A stretch of DNA of 64,000 nt from Deltaproteobacteria bacterium. GTDB lineage: Bacteria > Desulfobacterota > Desulfobulbia > Desulfobulbales > Desulfocapsaceae. The DNA is taken from the NCBI GenBank assembly GCA_026388715.1, contig JAPLJF010000033.1, forward strand, positions 62,001 through 126,000, written 5' to 3'. Below, piece by piece: positions 9,082 through 18,572 of the stretch (positions are counted from its first letter, which is position 1; the number at the start of each line of letters is the position of its first letter). The notes beneath the pieces were generated by a model. It was not told the origin of the DNA and searched no databases. It saw only the letters and a list, made by a program, of their open reading frames with translations. The translations under genes were made by a program, and so were the position numbers.

Positions 9082-10007
9082 TGGCAACCACCATTATTCA
9101 GCCCGGCAAGATCGAGCCGCTGGCCAGGAAAGCCCCCTGGCTGCGGCTCCCTGAACGGGAGACCTTATTCGCCAGGCGGGAGAAGCGCTGCAACGCCTTA
9201 GCCAATGGGCATCCTCTGGAGAAGTATCTCCTGTTCATGGCCAGGGTGGCCCGGGCCCAACAGGACGCCCTGAACGCCTATGGAAAGGTTGCACTGCCGG
9301 AAGCAGACCAACTACGCCTGAGCCGCCGGCAAGGCATGCCGCCGCTTGCCATGCAGAGTTGGCGGCGTGATGCCAGTTGGCATGAGGCGTTGCGGATGAT
9401 TATCGAGATGGTGCGCGATGCCGCAGAACCGGCTGCGGCTGACAGCTTGGCCCGTCTGCTGGCAGGAGGCGGGCTGGCATTTGAGTCCATGGCGGACGGC
9501 CTGCTCGCCGGTGACTATGCGGGCATGGATCTGGCGGCGGCGCCCCTCGTTGGAGCCGCGTTGCAGGTGTACTGGGTGCACATGGCCACATCCCTTGACC
9601 GTGAAGCCTTCGCAGTCAGCGCCGCACCAACCCTCTGTCCGGTCTGCGCCTCCCCGCCGCTTGCAAGCATCGTCCACAACGGTGGGATTGAAAACGGACA
9701 GCGTTATCTGCACTGTTCGCTGTGCGCCTCCGAATGGCATATGGTTCGGGTAAAATGCAGCAACTGCCAGTCGACCAAAGACATCGCCTACCACGGGATC
9801 GAAGGGGACTCGGGCGCGGTCAAGGCGGAGACCTGCGACGAATGCCAAATCTATCTCAAGATCATGTCCATGGATCGTGACCCGAATATCGAACCCACAG
9901 TCGACGATCTGGCCACCCTCCCCCTCGACATCCTGATGGATCAAGCCGGCTTCATCCGCAGCTCTTTTAGTTTCTTTTTAATCCCGGCGGAAGAAGTGCC
10001 CGCCTGA
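9081..10007 (+). CDS. fdhE: Formate dehydrogenase accessory protein FdhE
   Basis: FdhE is a cytosolic iron-binding protein needed to assemble respiratory formate dehydrogenases before Tat export. The 308-residue product has a divergent N-terminal half and a C-terminal half with the family's four CxxC knuckles: CPVC near 189, CSLC near 214, CSNC near 227 and CDEC near 252. The ATG overlaps the stop of fdnI by one base. It is the last gene of the operon and is followed at 10046 by a hairpin that separates it from a convergent gene. Its presence here supports a Tat-exported, membrane-bound complex rather than a cytosolic one. Confidence 0.93.
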   Translation: MATTIIQPGKIEPLARKAPWLRLPERETLFARREKRCNALANGHPLEKYLLFMARVARAQQDALNAYGKVALPEADQLRLSRRQGMPPLAMQSWRRDASWHEALRMIIEMVRDAAEPAAADSLARLLAGGGLAFESMADGLLAGDYAGMDLAAAPLVGAALQVYWVHMATSLDREAFAVSAAPTLCPVCASPPLASIVHNGGIENGQRYLHCSLCASEWHMVRVKCSNCQSTKDIAYHGIEGDSGAVKAETCDECQIYLKIMSMDRDPNIEPTVDDLATLPLDILMDQAGFIRSSFSFFLIPAEEVPA

Positions 10008-10045
10008 TCTGCACATTTTGCGCCACTCGTTTTACGGCAACAAAA

Positions 10046-10080
10046 AAGCCCCTGTACTTGATGATTAGGCACAGGGGCTT
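10046..10080. terminator. Rho-independent terminator between convergent genes
   Basis: AAGCCCCTGT and ACAGGGGCTT form a perfect 10-bp stem with a 15-base loop. On the minus strand the stem is followed by a run of T, so it best ends the minus-strand gene at 10118; on the plus strand it may also stop fdnGHI-fdhE. Confidence 0.85.
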
Positions 10081-10117
10081 CATTATTTGACTGCAAGCAG
10101 CTACGAATCCTAAAATA

Positions 10118-10483
10118 TCACCAGAGAACGATGACCTTTTTACCGTCCTGCATGGCCGCGCGTATTTTTTCCATATGACGCAGGGCGGCGATTTCTCTTT
10201 CGATATCTCCCTGACGTACAGACAGTTTTTCGGCAAGTTCGGCCAGGCTCAATCCTCCTGATTTTTGAATCAGCTCAAGGATCTTCTGCTGGAGGCCGCC
10301 ATCATGTTCTGTTGTATCTCCACGCTCTTTGGCCAGACCAGCGCTACGTACAGCCCAGGGATCACATGTCCTTGCCGGGGACAATGCATCCATGTAGCAG
10401 TCATCACACAATAACTGCCCATGAAATTCTCTTCCCTCACCCTCTTCAATCTCTGCCTGGCAATTTTCTTTTTGACACAACAT
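10118..10483 (-). CDS. Small zinc-finger plus winged-helix protein, unknown function
   Basis: The protein has 121 residues from the ATG at 10483, preferred over 10495 because GGAG sits six bases upstream of it. Residues 1-30 contain four cysteines (MLCQKENC ... LLCDDCYMDAL), a LIM-like or treble-clef zinc site. Residues 65-121 look like a winged-helix DNA-binding domain (LQQKILELIQKSGGLSLAELAEKLSVRQGDIEREIAAL, then an IRAAMQDGKKVIVLW wing). It is convergent with the formate dehydrogenase operon. It could be a small regulator, but the target is not visible. I do not recognise a named family. Confidence 0.65.
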   Translation of the reverse strand: MLCQKENCQAEIEEGEGREFHGQLLCDDCYMDALSPARTCDPWAVRSAGLAKERGDTTEHDGGLQQKILELIQKSGGLSLAELAEKLSVRQGDIEREIAALRHMEKIRAAMQDGKKVIVLW

Positions 10484-10531
10484 GGGCAACTCCATTTACT
10501 CCGTAATTTCCGGTTAGGTTTTTGCATTTAA

Positions 10532-10637
10532 CTCCCCCTCCCTTGACAGGAGGGGGTTGGTGGGGGGGGGAAGTGCCGAGATGGTCTCATGTGGTAACTT
10601 CCCCCCACCCTAACCCTCCCCCTCCAGGGGGGAGGGA
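10532..10637. repeat. C/G-rich inverted-repeat element
   Basis: Two arms of about 40 bases form an imperfect inverted repeat: CTCCCCCTCCCTTGACAGGA at the left, continuing through G-rich sequence, against CCCTAACCCTCCCCCTCCAG at the right. The centre is GTGCCGAGATGGTCTCATG. It is related in composition and structure to 1357-1444. It looks like a small non-autonomous intergenic element between rsgA and the zinc-finger gene. Confidence 0.7.
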
Positions 10638-10662
10638 ACTTTTAGAAATCCTGGGTATAATC

Positions 10663-11811
10663 TTATTTTTGTTTATTCGTCTGTTTCATTGCAGCTTGAG
10701 CACCTCTGCCACCAGTTTTGGCTTTTTTCCGCTTCTCAGTATAGGCCGTCTCATTCAGCTCCGACTCCTTCTTGAGCTTCACATAATTGCCATAGTGTTC
10801 CGGCTGCAGTTGACCGCCTGCTATTGCCTGCAAAACTGCGCATCCAGGTTCATTGGTATGGCTGCAGTTGGCGAAGCGGCAACTGAGTGCTAATTCCTGG
10901 ATATCATCAAAACATTCACCGATTCCTTCACTCGCACCAAAAAGACCGAACTCTCGCATGCCCGGAGTATCGATAAACATGGCGCCCTGGTCAAGGACAA
11001 CAAGTTGACGGCGTACCGTCGTGTGTCGCCCTTCCCCGGAATCACTTACTGTTGCTGTTTTCAATGTATCCTGGCCAGTGAGTCGGTTAATGAGCGTTGA
11101 TTTACCCACACCTGAGGATCCAAGAAGACAGTATGTTTTCCCAGGGCCCATAAGCTCTTTAATCTGATCAAGTCCTGCTCCGGTTACATTACTGAGTCCA
11201 ATAATTCTGGTGCTGATCCCTCCACGACGAATCTGCAAAATTAATTGCTCCAATTCATCACCACTGACCAGATCGGTCTTGGTCAGAACGAGCACTGGTT
11301 CAACATGACCTTCATTGGCCATCACCAGATAGCGTTCCAGTCTGGCCACATTAAAATCGTAGTGGCACGATTGAACGATGAAGGCTACATCAATATTGGC
11401 CGCGATCATCTGCATCTCAATATTCTTGCCGGCAGATTTCCGATGCAGAAACGATTTTCTGGGCAGAACAGTATGGATGCTCGCGGAATCTGCAGAGTCG
11501 TAATGCACACAGACCCAATCACCGACGCAGGGCATATCCATAGTTGATTCGGTAGAGTTCAGAAATCTGCCTGTTGCCCTGGCAGGTACTTCCCCATCCT
11601 CATTCCTGACGACATACCAGCCCCGATCAACCGCCGTTACCCGGGCAATTCGCTGCTCAGCTTGACAGAGTTCACCGGCCTGGTCCTGAAACCAACGGTC
11701 CAATCCAAGTTTGCTCAATTCCATGGGACTAATTTCCATTTTTCGGCCTGAATTCGCTTCTTCTCTCTCAAAATGGGTGCCAAGGTGTATGTGCCATAAG
11801 GGCAGAGACAT
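10663..11811 (-). CDS. rsgA: Ribosome small subunit-dependent GTPase A
   Basis: RsgA is a GTPase that helps late maturation of the 30S ribosomal subunit. The protein has the circularly permuted GTPase order typical of the family: an N-terminal OB-type domain, G4 (TKTDLV) before G1 (GSSGVGKST, near residue 230), then G3 (DTPGMREFGL). A C-terminal zinc knuckle reads CRFANCSHTNEPGC. It ends in a lysine-rich tail. The 382-residue ORF is longer at the N-terminus than usual; ATG codons at 11739 or 11724 are possible starts, and the SD evidence does not decide between them. It stands alone between the repeat at 10532-10637 and the acyltransferase gene. Confidence 0.95.
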   Translation of the reverse strand: MSLPLWHIHLGTHFEREEANSGRKMEISPMELSKLGLDRWFQDQAGELCQAEQRIARVTAVDRGWYVVRNEDGEVPARATGRFLNSTESTMDMPCVGDWVCVHYDSADSASIHTVLPRKSFLHRKSAGKNIEMQMIAANIDVAFIVQSCHYDFNVARLERYLVMANEGHVEPVLVLTKTDLVSGDELEQLILQIRRGGISTRIIGLSNVTGAGLDQIKELMGPGKTYCLLGSSGVGKSTLINRLTGQDTLKTATVSDSGEGRHTTVRRQLVVLDQGAMFIDTPGMREFGLFGASEGIGECFDDIQELALSCRFANCSHTNEPGCAVLQAIAGGQLQPEHYGNYVKLKKESELNETAYTEKRKKAKTGGRGAQAAMKQTNKQK

Positions 11812-11844
11812 TCACTCTCTGTTTTCTCCGAAGACTATTTTCTT

Positions 11845-12999
11845 TCAACTTTTAATACCTTGCTTGAAAGCCAAGCGGCCCCATAAATTCCTGATGCCGG
11901 TATAGGCCAGGGCGTACAATACGCAAAAGAAAAGAACTACAAGAAAGACAAGCGGCGACCATGGATGATATGGTTTCAGACTGGTGAACACAATGAGAAT
12001 AATACTGCCGTGAATAAGCCAGATTGCGGCCGAATAATTACCGAGAAAGGAGAGGATGGGACTCTTGTGCCGATACGAGAGCAAAACAAGAGCAAAAATA
12101 AACACGGGAGCAAGAATGAAATCTGCACGGGTATTGATCATTATATATTGAAAAATGTTAATGCCCTTTTTGGAGAGTACTCCGAAAAACTCCCCAATAT
12201 CGACAAAAAAATAACGAAACGACAAAACTGCGGCAATCAGGACTAACGCCGTAGCATAGCGCCAGAAAGAAGGATGCAGCCTGTTGAGCGATCGCCGCAG
12301 GATCATTTCAAAGATTCCCGAGACAGCGAGACAAAACCCGGTAAAAAAATAAAGCTGGTTGGGCCAGAACAGATTGACCGGGAAGGTTTTGTACAGGGTG
12401 GAAGTCAAGCCCATGCTCTCAATTACTCGGGCAAAATAGGGGAAACCGCTTACCGGTGCTGACAATAGATAAAGGATAAAAGACAGGCACAGCAAAAGGC
12501 CCCAGGAAAATCGACGAACAAACAACACCGCCATTGGTGTTAAGAGCAGCAGCTCAACATAGATGATAAAAAACCACCAGGAACCGTTTATGGTCACATT
12601 GAATCCCAGGAAGGTCTCAACCGCATGCCGCCAAGACTTCAGGGGAAAAACTCCGGTCCAGAGAAAGAGCAGCAACACGGTCACCAGCACTGTGACTATG
12701 TAAATAGTATAAATATTCTGCAACCGGCGGAGCATACTCTGCCACAAATGACAATCATCACGGGATGACTGCCAGAGCCCATAACCGCTAACAAAAAAGA
12801 AAAGTGGAATACAAAGCTTACCGACGGATGAGAGAAAGAATTCAAAACCACCCCCGCTGCCACCGAAAATACCGGTAAGAAAATGATTTTGTGAAGGAAG
12901 CAGAAACAGATGATGCAAAATCAGCATAACGATAGCCACACCTTTGATCGAGGTGGACTGCTGTCTGCTAAAAATCAATGTTTCTCTTTGTTCCTGCAC
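11845..12999 (-). CDS. Acyltransferase family 3 membrane protein
   Basis: This 384-residue protein has about ten hydrophobic helices. The N-terminal helix carries KGVAIVMLILHHLFLL, resembling the conserved segment with a catalytic histidine in acyltransferase-3 (OafA/NolL type) proteins. The motif FVSGYGLW in the second to third helix region and a C-terminal run of helices also fit. Such enzymes O-acetylate or acylate cell-surface polysaccharides or lipids from the cytoplasmic side. The substrate cannot be read from the sequence. It is on the same strand as rsgA and 33 bases upstream of its ORF; the two may share a transcript, but no functional link is evident. Confidence 0.82.
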   Translation of the reverse strand: MQEQRETLIFSRQQSTSIKGVAIVMLILHHLFLLPSQNHFLTGIFGGSGGGFEFFLSSVGKLCIPLFFFVSGYGLWQSSRDDCHLWQSMLRRLQNIYTIYIVTVLVTVLLLFLWTGVFPLKSWRHAVETFLGFNVTINGSWWFFIIYVELLLLTPMAVLFVRRFSWGLLLCLSFILYLLSAPVSGFPYFARVIESMGLTSTLYKTFPVNLFWPNQLYFFTGFCLAVSGIFEMILRRSLNRLHPSFWRYATALVLIAAVLSFRYFFVDIGEFFGVLSKKGINIFQYIMINTRADFILAPVFIFALVLLSYRHKSPILSFLGNYSAAIWLIHGSIILIVFTSLKPYHPWSPLVFLVVLFFCVLYALAYTGIRNLWGRLAFKQGIKS

Positions 13000-13278
13000 A
13001 AGAAAAGGGGATAGAATTATTTTTTTCTTAGACCTGCCAGCCCACGTAATTCAATATGAAGGTCTAACTTTTAGTCTCTTTCATCAGTCCTTGACAGAGA
13101 TAGAAAGAAGTGCGAAGTTACCATACTCCGGTCTCTTCAATAATAAGATCGGACTGATCGAGAAACAATACGTCATTACTGTCCAATCAGATCAAAATGC
13201 TGCTGAACTTATGATTGAAATCAATCTACCCGAGAAAGGCCTTTTAGCAAACAATTCGTTAGACACAAGAAATTTGAT
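13000..13278. other. Intergenic stretch with a doubtful ORF
   Basis: Between the acyltransferase start and the end of the decayed transposase there is no gene I can support. A plus-strand frame (12944-13309) covers it, and its middle (GLFNNKIGLIEKQYVITVQ) looks somewhat protein-like. However, its ends are antisense to the two neighbours and no family is recognised. It may be the relic of a gene hit by the element. The promoter of the acyltransferase gene should also lie here. Confidence 0.4.
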
Positions 13279-14494
13279 TCATCTGACTAAAGCGTACTTC
13301 GTTTCATGAAGGGCGTAGATTTTCAGTTTGAAGAACTTCATATCTCGAAATCCATACGCCTGTTTCTGCAATGTTTTGATTTTGTTATTAGTTCCCTCCA
13401 AGGGGCCTGTTGATATAGGGTGATCGTAATAAGCTAAGATACCGGCACGATGGATTCATGGTATCTGCAAAACTATTGAGTATTTTAATGCCGGAACTTC
13501 CGGCTCGCAGGATCCAATCATCCAGAAAAGCAACAGCGGTGTTTTTATCCTTCTGTAACCAAAGCTGGCGCATGTCTTCCTTTCAATAATAGGCCGTGGA
13601 AGTGGTTTATTGAGTTGCAAAGCGGCTTCGAGACGCTGAGGTTCATTATTTTTTTCTTTGAGGTTTTGAAGGTTTTTCAGCAGCAGCCACAGGGTGTCCT
13701 TCAGGATTTATTGGTCAACCGTTTTAACCTTTCTCTGGAGATCTCGACGAAGATCACAAAGTTTGTCGTTAAACATTTTGACGATATGAAAGTGATCAAA
13801 GATAATGGCGGCCTTTGGAAGATGTGTTGAAACTGCTGAGATATACGATGGAGACATATCCATGGCAACCGCTTCTATCTTCGCTTTTACAATTTTGAGT
13901 CTTTTCCAAAAAGGAAGCAAGGCATCAACTCCTTTACCGTTGCCAACAAAAACAACGGCACCGGAAAGAAGATCGAGCACGACGGTAAGATAACGATGTC
14001 CGTGGCCGATTAATATTCCATCAATAGCAATGAGTTTAAGGTGTTTCAATCTCGGATGGGAATAGTGAGCCGAGAGATAAAATGTCTCCGCATATCTTTA
14101 ATAACATCCCAGCTGACACCAAGATGGATGGCAACAACGTCTTGAATGGTCATATGGCTTGCAAGCTCCAGAGCATAACGCTCGAACGATTTGGTGTATG
14201 TACGGCGGACATCGATTAATTCGATCTTAATTTTCCGGACAATCCCACAATACCTGCATTGAACACGAGGGATATGCAAAGCAATATATACCTGTTTGCT
14301 ACAGATCGGCAGAGTGTGAAACCAGCGCGCAGCACTTCACCACACCTACTGACATCCCAGGTATTGCAGCAGGGACAGCGCAGAGAAAACGGGTCTTTCT
14401 CAATTGAAAAAACAATTGCTCCTTGCTGAAAACGAGAACGTTTATACCGATAGCCTTGGATGCCAAAGCCATGATACAATATGTTTGAGGACAT
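13279..14494 (-). pseudogene. ISL3-family transposase, frameshifted
   Basis: Successive frames on the minus strand give the ordered parts of an ISL3 transposase. These are the N-terminus with LYHGFGIQGYRYKR and a CPCC zinc pair, a helix-turn-helix region (MTIQDVVAIHLGVSWDVIKDM), the DDE core (LKLIAIDGILIGHGHRYLTV, then VAMDMSPSYISAV and IIFDHFHIVKMFNDKL), and the C-terminus LEGTNNKIKTLQKQAYGF running to KYALVR and a stop. At least three frame changes are needed to join them. The usual glutamate after AID is replaced by glycine. The protein is therefore inactive. Track ORFs at 14216, 14046, 13708 and 13388 are its pieces. Confidence 0.9.
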
Positions 14495-14587
14495 ACTTCC
14501 ACCTCCTTTCTAAAGTGATTGGTCTCACAATAAAAAGGATAGTATGTCCATATTTCAATTTTAAAGTATGCTTAAACCGGAAGAGCC
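13279..14587 (-). mobile_element. Decayed ISL3-family insertion sequence
   Basis: The element contains a frameshifted ISL3-type transposase. At the upstream end GGCTCTTCCGGTTTAAG (minus strand, 14587 to 14571) resembles an ISL3-family terminal repeat. I could not find the matching repeat beyond 13279, so that end seems truncated. It lies directly upstream of the histidine kinase gene at 14789. Confidence 0.75.
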
Positions 14588-14788
14588 ATATTTTTTGGGT
14601 GACACACGGGCTCTGCGTTTGTTATTCTTTGCGTTCATAAAAAGGTGATCTCCTTTTTACTTAATTCCGTCGTTAACCTTTTGATGATATGACCTTTTTA
14701 ATATCATTTTGTCGCTTGTTTGTAATATTCAGGTATCACTTCTCACCCTATCAAAAACTTGAAAACTTCACACAGACTGTCTTGCAAT

Positions 14789-16855
14789 ATGAAGCATACC
14801 CCTGAAGAACCGATTCGCCGCAGGATACTGATACCTTTGTCCCTGACCTTTGCGGTTCTTTTCTGCACCTTTATCTACAGCGCTTATCAAATCCGCGCCG
14901 ACCAGAACCTGATCGATATGCGCCACAACTATGAGGTCACCCAGGCCTACATCGATGTGTCCAAGGACCAGCGGGAGACGTTGCTGCTCAATCTTATGAT
15001 CGAGATCTCGCACGACCCTCAACTGCGCAAGGCGATGATGGCCAACGACCGTGACGCCCTTTACCAGCAATCCCTGCCGCTGTTCAATCAGTTCTTCCAT
15101 GACCACGGAATCTCTCACTTTTACTACCATACGACGGCTGCTACGACCTTGCTCCGGGTCCACAACCCCGATGAATTCGGCGACAAAGTGGCCCGCAGCA
15201 CCTTTTTACAGGCGGCCCACAGCCAGAAATTTGCCTTTGGCCTGGAACTCGGCAAATTCGGCATGCTGACCTATCGGGGCGTTTTGCCGTGGCAGGTGGG
15301 AGATAAGTTGATCGGCTATATCGAGCTGGGGATCGAAGTCGATTACGTCCTCAAACAACTGCAGTCGATTGTCAAGAAAGACTTCCTTGTCACCCTTGAT
15401 AAACAGCAGCTTGATCGTGAACAGTGGGAACTTGCCCGGGAGCACACCGGCCGCTCGCACAACTGGGATTTATTCAGCGACCAGGTGATTGCCTACCAAA
15501 CCCTGCCTGATTCCAGCAAACTGAACAAAATCAAGCTTCTATCCGTGAAGAGCCTTGCTGCCGAAGAAGCATACAGCGACATTGTCATCGACAAGCAGAT
15601 CTATCGCATCAAGGGCTTTCCTCTGTTCGACTTTTCAGACCAGTTGATTGGCGGCTTCTATGTGTTGCACAACATCACGCAGCAGACAACCTCCTTCAAG
15701 GCGTTCATCGTACCGATTATTCTGGCGAGTGCCAGCCTCTGTCTGGTGCTGTTTTTCTTCGCCTATACTGTGCTGGGCAGAATGGACCGGCAATTGGCGG
15801 AGACCCGGAAACGCCTCAACGATGAAGTCGCTAACGTCACGCTGGCCAACCGGCAACTGGAAGAGGAGATCGGCCACCGGCGCCTGGCTGAATCGGAACT
15901 GCAGCTTCTCAACCAGACACTGGAAGAGCGGGTGGCGCAGCGCACGGTGGCGCTGGAAGAGATGAATCGGGAACTGCAGGAAACACATGCCACTATTTTG
16001 CATCAGGACAAGATGGCCTGTATCGGTCAGCTTGCCGCCGGCATCGCCCATGATATCAACAATCCGATCGGCTTTGTCAGTCATAATCTGGACACCTTTG
16101 AGCGTTACCTGGAGCGTCTGAGCCAATTCTTCACCCTGCAGATAGGAGTGATCGAACGCCGCGGCGATAACGAGCTGGCTGCCGCCTGCATGAAAGGGCG
16201 ACGGGATTTCGGCATCGATGAGATACTGCGCGAGATGCCGGTCATGCTGGCGGAATGCCGCGACGGCACCACCCGCATCAGCCAGACCGTACAGGGTCTG
16301 CGCAACTTTTCGTGCAAGGAGATCCCGCGGCGCGAATTCACCGATCTGCATCAATGTATCGACAGTACCCTTGCGCTCATTCGTCACGAGCTGCACGCCA
16401 AGATCGAAGTCGTGCGCGATTACGGGAACATTCCCCGGTGTTACTGCTGCGCCGCGCAGATGAACCAGGTGTTCCTCAATCTGTTCATCAACGCCACCCA
16501 GGCCATTGCCGGGCAGGGGAAAATCCATATTCAGAGCTGGGCCGAAGACAAAAAGATTTGGATTACCATCAGCGATAACGGCTGCGGCATCCCTCCTGAC
16601 CAGCTCGAACACATCTTCGAACCCTTTTTCACCACCAAAGAGGTCGGTGTCGGCACCGGTCTCGGCCTGAGTATTGTCTACGACATTGTCACCCGGCATA
16701 AGGGCATCATCGAGGCTGTCAGCAAGCCCGGCACGGGAACCACCTTCACCCTGTGCCTGCCCATTGATCTGAGAACAAAACCACGCGACCCGAATGCAGC
16801 GGCCCCGTTCTCAGCAAACCTGATCCGGACCGAGAAAGGAGATCACCGTGGCTGA
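14789..16855 (+). CDS. Membrane sensor histidine kinase with dCache-type sensor domain
   Basis: The product has 688 residues from ATG 14789; the track uses a TTG 30 bases earlier. Order: cytoplasmic N-tail, membrane helix about 15-37, and a periplasmic sensor of about 260 residues with [22 protein letters not shown], the pattern of the two-lobed dCache_3 sensor. A second helix follows near 305-330, then a coiled coil. The phospho-acceptor region is [18 protein letters not shown] (His near 420) and the ATPase has N-box [20 protein letters not shown] and [13 protein letters not shown]. Its ligand is unknown. It overlaps the regulator gene by eight bases, so the pair is co-translated. The decayed insertion sequence ends 200 bases upstream, so its promoter lies within that gap. 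Confidence 0.92.
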   Translation: MKHTPEEPIRRRILIPLSLTFAVLFCTFIYSAYQIRADQNLIDMRHNYEVTQAYIDVSKDQRETLLLNLMIEISHDPQLRKAMMANDRDALYQQSLPLFNQFFHDHGISHFYYHTTAATTLLRVHNPDEFGDKVARSTFLQAAHSQKFAFGLELGKFGMLTYRGVLPWQVGDKLIGYIELGIEVDYVLKQLQSIVKKDFLVTLDKQQLDREQWELAREHTGRSHNWDLFSDQVIAYQTLPDSSKLNKIKLLSVKSLAAEEAYSDIVIDKQIYRIKGFPLFDFSDQLIGGFYVLHNITQQTTSFKAFIVPIILASASLCLVLFFFAYTVLGRMDRQLAETRKRLNDEVANVTLANRQLEEEIGHRRLAESELQLLNQTLEERVAQRTVALEEMNRELQETHATILHQDKMACIGQLAAGIAHDINNPIGFVSHNLDTFERYLERLSQFFTLQIGVIERRGDNELAAACMKGRRDFGIDEILREMPVMLAECRDGTTRISQTVQGLRNFSCKEIPRREFTDLHQCIDSTLALIRHELHAKIEVVRDYGNIPRCYCCAAQMNQVFLNLFINATQAIAGQGKIHIQSWAEDKKIWITISDNGCGIPPDQLEHIFEPFFTTKEVGVGTGLGLSIVYDIVTRHKGIIEAVSKPGTGTTFTLCLPIDLRTKPRDPNAAAPFSANLIRTEKGDHRG

Positions 16856-18206
16856 GAAACAAACCCGCCTTCTCTATGTGGATGACGAAGTGGCCTACCG
16901 CAATATTTTTTGTCGGGAAATGGGGGAGGATCAACGGTTTTCGATTGAAACCGCTGCGGATGGCCCGACCGCCCTGCGCATGCTTGAAACCAAGCGCGCC
17001 GACATCGTCCTCACCGATCTGAGCATGCCCGGCATGGATGGCATCGACCTGCTGCAGGAAATCCACCGGCGCTATCCCGAGATTTTCGTCTTGATTCTCA
17101 CCGGTGTCAATTCGGCCCATGAAGCGGTCCGGGCGATGAAGGCGGGCGCCTACGACTATATCCTCAAGCCGTTTGATATCACCACGCTGCAGATGCAGCT
17201 GGAAAAAATCCTCCAGCATCGCCATCTGCTCGACAATAACAAAGAAGGGCAAAGCGAGGCCCATTTTGAACAGCTGATCGGCCAGGACCCCGCCATGTAC
17301 GAACTGTTCGAGGGGATCAGGCGCATCGGCCCGACCAACATCACCGTCCTGATTCGCGGTGAAAGCGGCACCGGCAAGGAACTGATCGCCGCCGCCATTC
17401 ACGTCCGCAGTGCCCGCCGCAACCAGAAATTTGTCCCGGTCAACTGCGCCGCCCTCACCGAGGGCCTCATTAACAGCGCCCTGTTCGGCCATGAAAAAGG
17501 CGCCTTCACCGGCGCGGGAGCCCGCAAAATCGGCTTTTTCGAGCTCGCCCAGGGCGGCACCATCTTTCTCGACGAAATCGGCGAGATCCCCCTACAGACC
17601 CAGGTCGCCCTGCTGCGGGTGCTCGAGTTGGGTACCTTTCACCGGGTCGGCGGCACTGAAACCATCCAGGTCGATACCCGCATCATCTGTGCCACCAACA
17701 AAGACCTGGCGGCCGCCATGCGTGAAAAAACCTTCCGCGAGGATCTCTTCTATCGGCTCAATGTCGTCACCCTCAACGCGCCGCCCCTACGCGAGCGACA
17801 ATCCGACATCCCCCTGCTCGTCAACTTTTTTCTGCGCAAGTTCAACCGCGAAAGCGGCAAGCTGATCAGCTCCGTCGACCAGGCCACCATGAACCGGCTC
17901 TGTGCCTACCGCTGGCCGGGCAACGTGCGCGAGCTGTCCAATGCCATCGAACGGGCCGTGGCCTTCTGCCCCGGCAGCGAACTGCGTCTCGAACATTTCC
18001 CCGACGAACTGCAGCACGCTGTTGTTGCGGAGAAAGACTTCTCCCTTAAACTGAGCTCCAGCTCCCTGCCTGAAATCGAAGCCGAAGTGATCCGTAAAGT
18101 CCTTGAAGAAAAACACTGGAATCTGTCGCAGGCCGCCGACGCACTCGGCATTGCCCGGGGCACCCTGTACAGTAAGATCAAACATTACGGCATTGAAAAA
18201 AGCTGA
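16848..18206 (+). CDS. NtrC-family sigma-54-dependent response regulator
   Basis: The protein has 452 residues from a GTG. A receiver domain (1-120) carries the phospho-acceptor Asp in VLTDLSMPGMDG near 56 and the Lys of LKPFD. An AAA+ domain has Walker A GESGTGKE near 172, the sigma-54 contact loop GAFTGA near 218 and Walker B IFLDEIGEI. A C-terminal Fis-type helix-turn-helix (LSQAADALGIARGTLYSKIKHYGI) follows. It should bind palindromic sites and drive sigma-54 promoters once phosphorylated by the overlapping kinase gene. The next gene downstream has such a promoter with three palindromes, which makes the cytochrome genes the obvious targets. The last codons of this gene are duplicated at about 20025-20057. 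Confidence 0.94.
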   Translation: MAEKQTRLLYVDDEVAYRNIFCREMGEDQRFSIETAADGPTALRMLETKRADIVLTDLSMPGMDGIDLLQEIHRRYPEIFVLILTGVNSAHEAVRAMKAGAYDYILKPFDITTLQMQLEKILQHRHLLDNNKEGQSEAHFEQLIGQDPAMYELFEGIRRIGPTNITVLIRGESGTGKELIAAAIHVRSARRNQKFVPVNCAALTEGLINSALFGHEKGAFTGAGARKIGFFELAQGGTIFLDEIGEIPLQTQVALLRVLELGTFHRVGGTETIQVDTRIICATNKDLAAAMREKTFREDLFYRLNVVTLNAPPLRERQSDIPLLVNFFLRKFNRESGKLISSVDQATMNRLCAYRWPGNVRELSNAIERAVAFCPGSELRLEHFPDELQHAVVAEKDFSLKLSSSSLPEIEAEVIRKVLEEKHWNLSQAADALGIARGTLYSKIKHYGIEKS

Positions 18207-18254
18207 TTCGTAACTGTGGGCAGCAGCGCTTTTTATTGACTTGCTGAACCGCTA

Positions 18255-18366
18255 TGTTGAAAATTGAAACAGCTGTCGAAATTTGAACAACTTCTTTTTT
18301 CACAAATAATACCTAAAAACAACATGTTGGGCTGGTTTCGATGTCCTTGCTGTTGATAATTGAACA
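18255..18366 (+). promoter_or_regulatory. Three palindromic activator sites, cytochrome copy 1
   Basis: TGTTGAAAATTGAAACA (18255), TGTCGAAATTTGAACA (18274) and TGTTGATAATTGAACA (18351) share the palindromic pattern TGTyGAwAwTTgAACA. The first two are about one and a half to two helical turns apart; the third is about 77 bases further on and about 85 bases before the sigma-54 promoter. This spacing is what one expects of enhancer-like sites for an NtrC-type activator. Confidence 0.75.
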
Positions 18367-18450
18367 GTAGCGGTGCGGACTGAAGCCGGCATGGTTCCAG
18401 CCGTAACTCCATAACATCATGATACTGAACGATAAATAGTTTTTTGCAGA

Positions 18451-18467
18451 TTGGCATCAAAATTGCT
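18451..18467 (+). promoter_or_regulatory. Sigma-54 (-24/-12) promoter, cytochrome copy 1
   Basis: TTGGCATCAAAATTGCT matches the sigma-54 consensus YTGGCACRnnnnTTGCW with one clear mismatch. The invariant GG and GC are separated by exactly ten bases. The promoter is about 105 bases upstream of the cytochrome ATG. The same 17 bases occur at 20371. Confidence 0.88.
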
Positions 18468-18572
18468 TTTAAGGACCCAGAAATGAGAAACGCGCCCCTT
18501 AGGAGGTGTATGTCTCGAAAACGGTTGTTGGACCGCTCTTGACGGAACAGCAAAGGATTTTTAAGGACGGCG

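Noticed and set aside
15635-16699. Minus-strand ORF of 354 aa
   Set aside because: It is antisense to the histidine kinase, whose domains are unambiguous.
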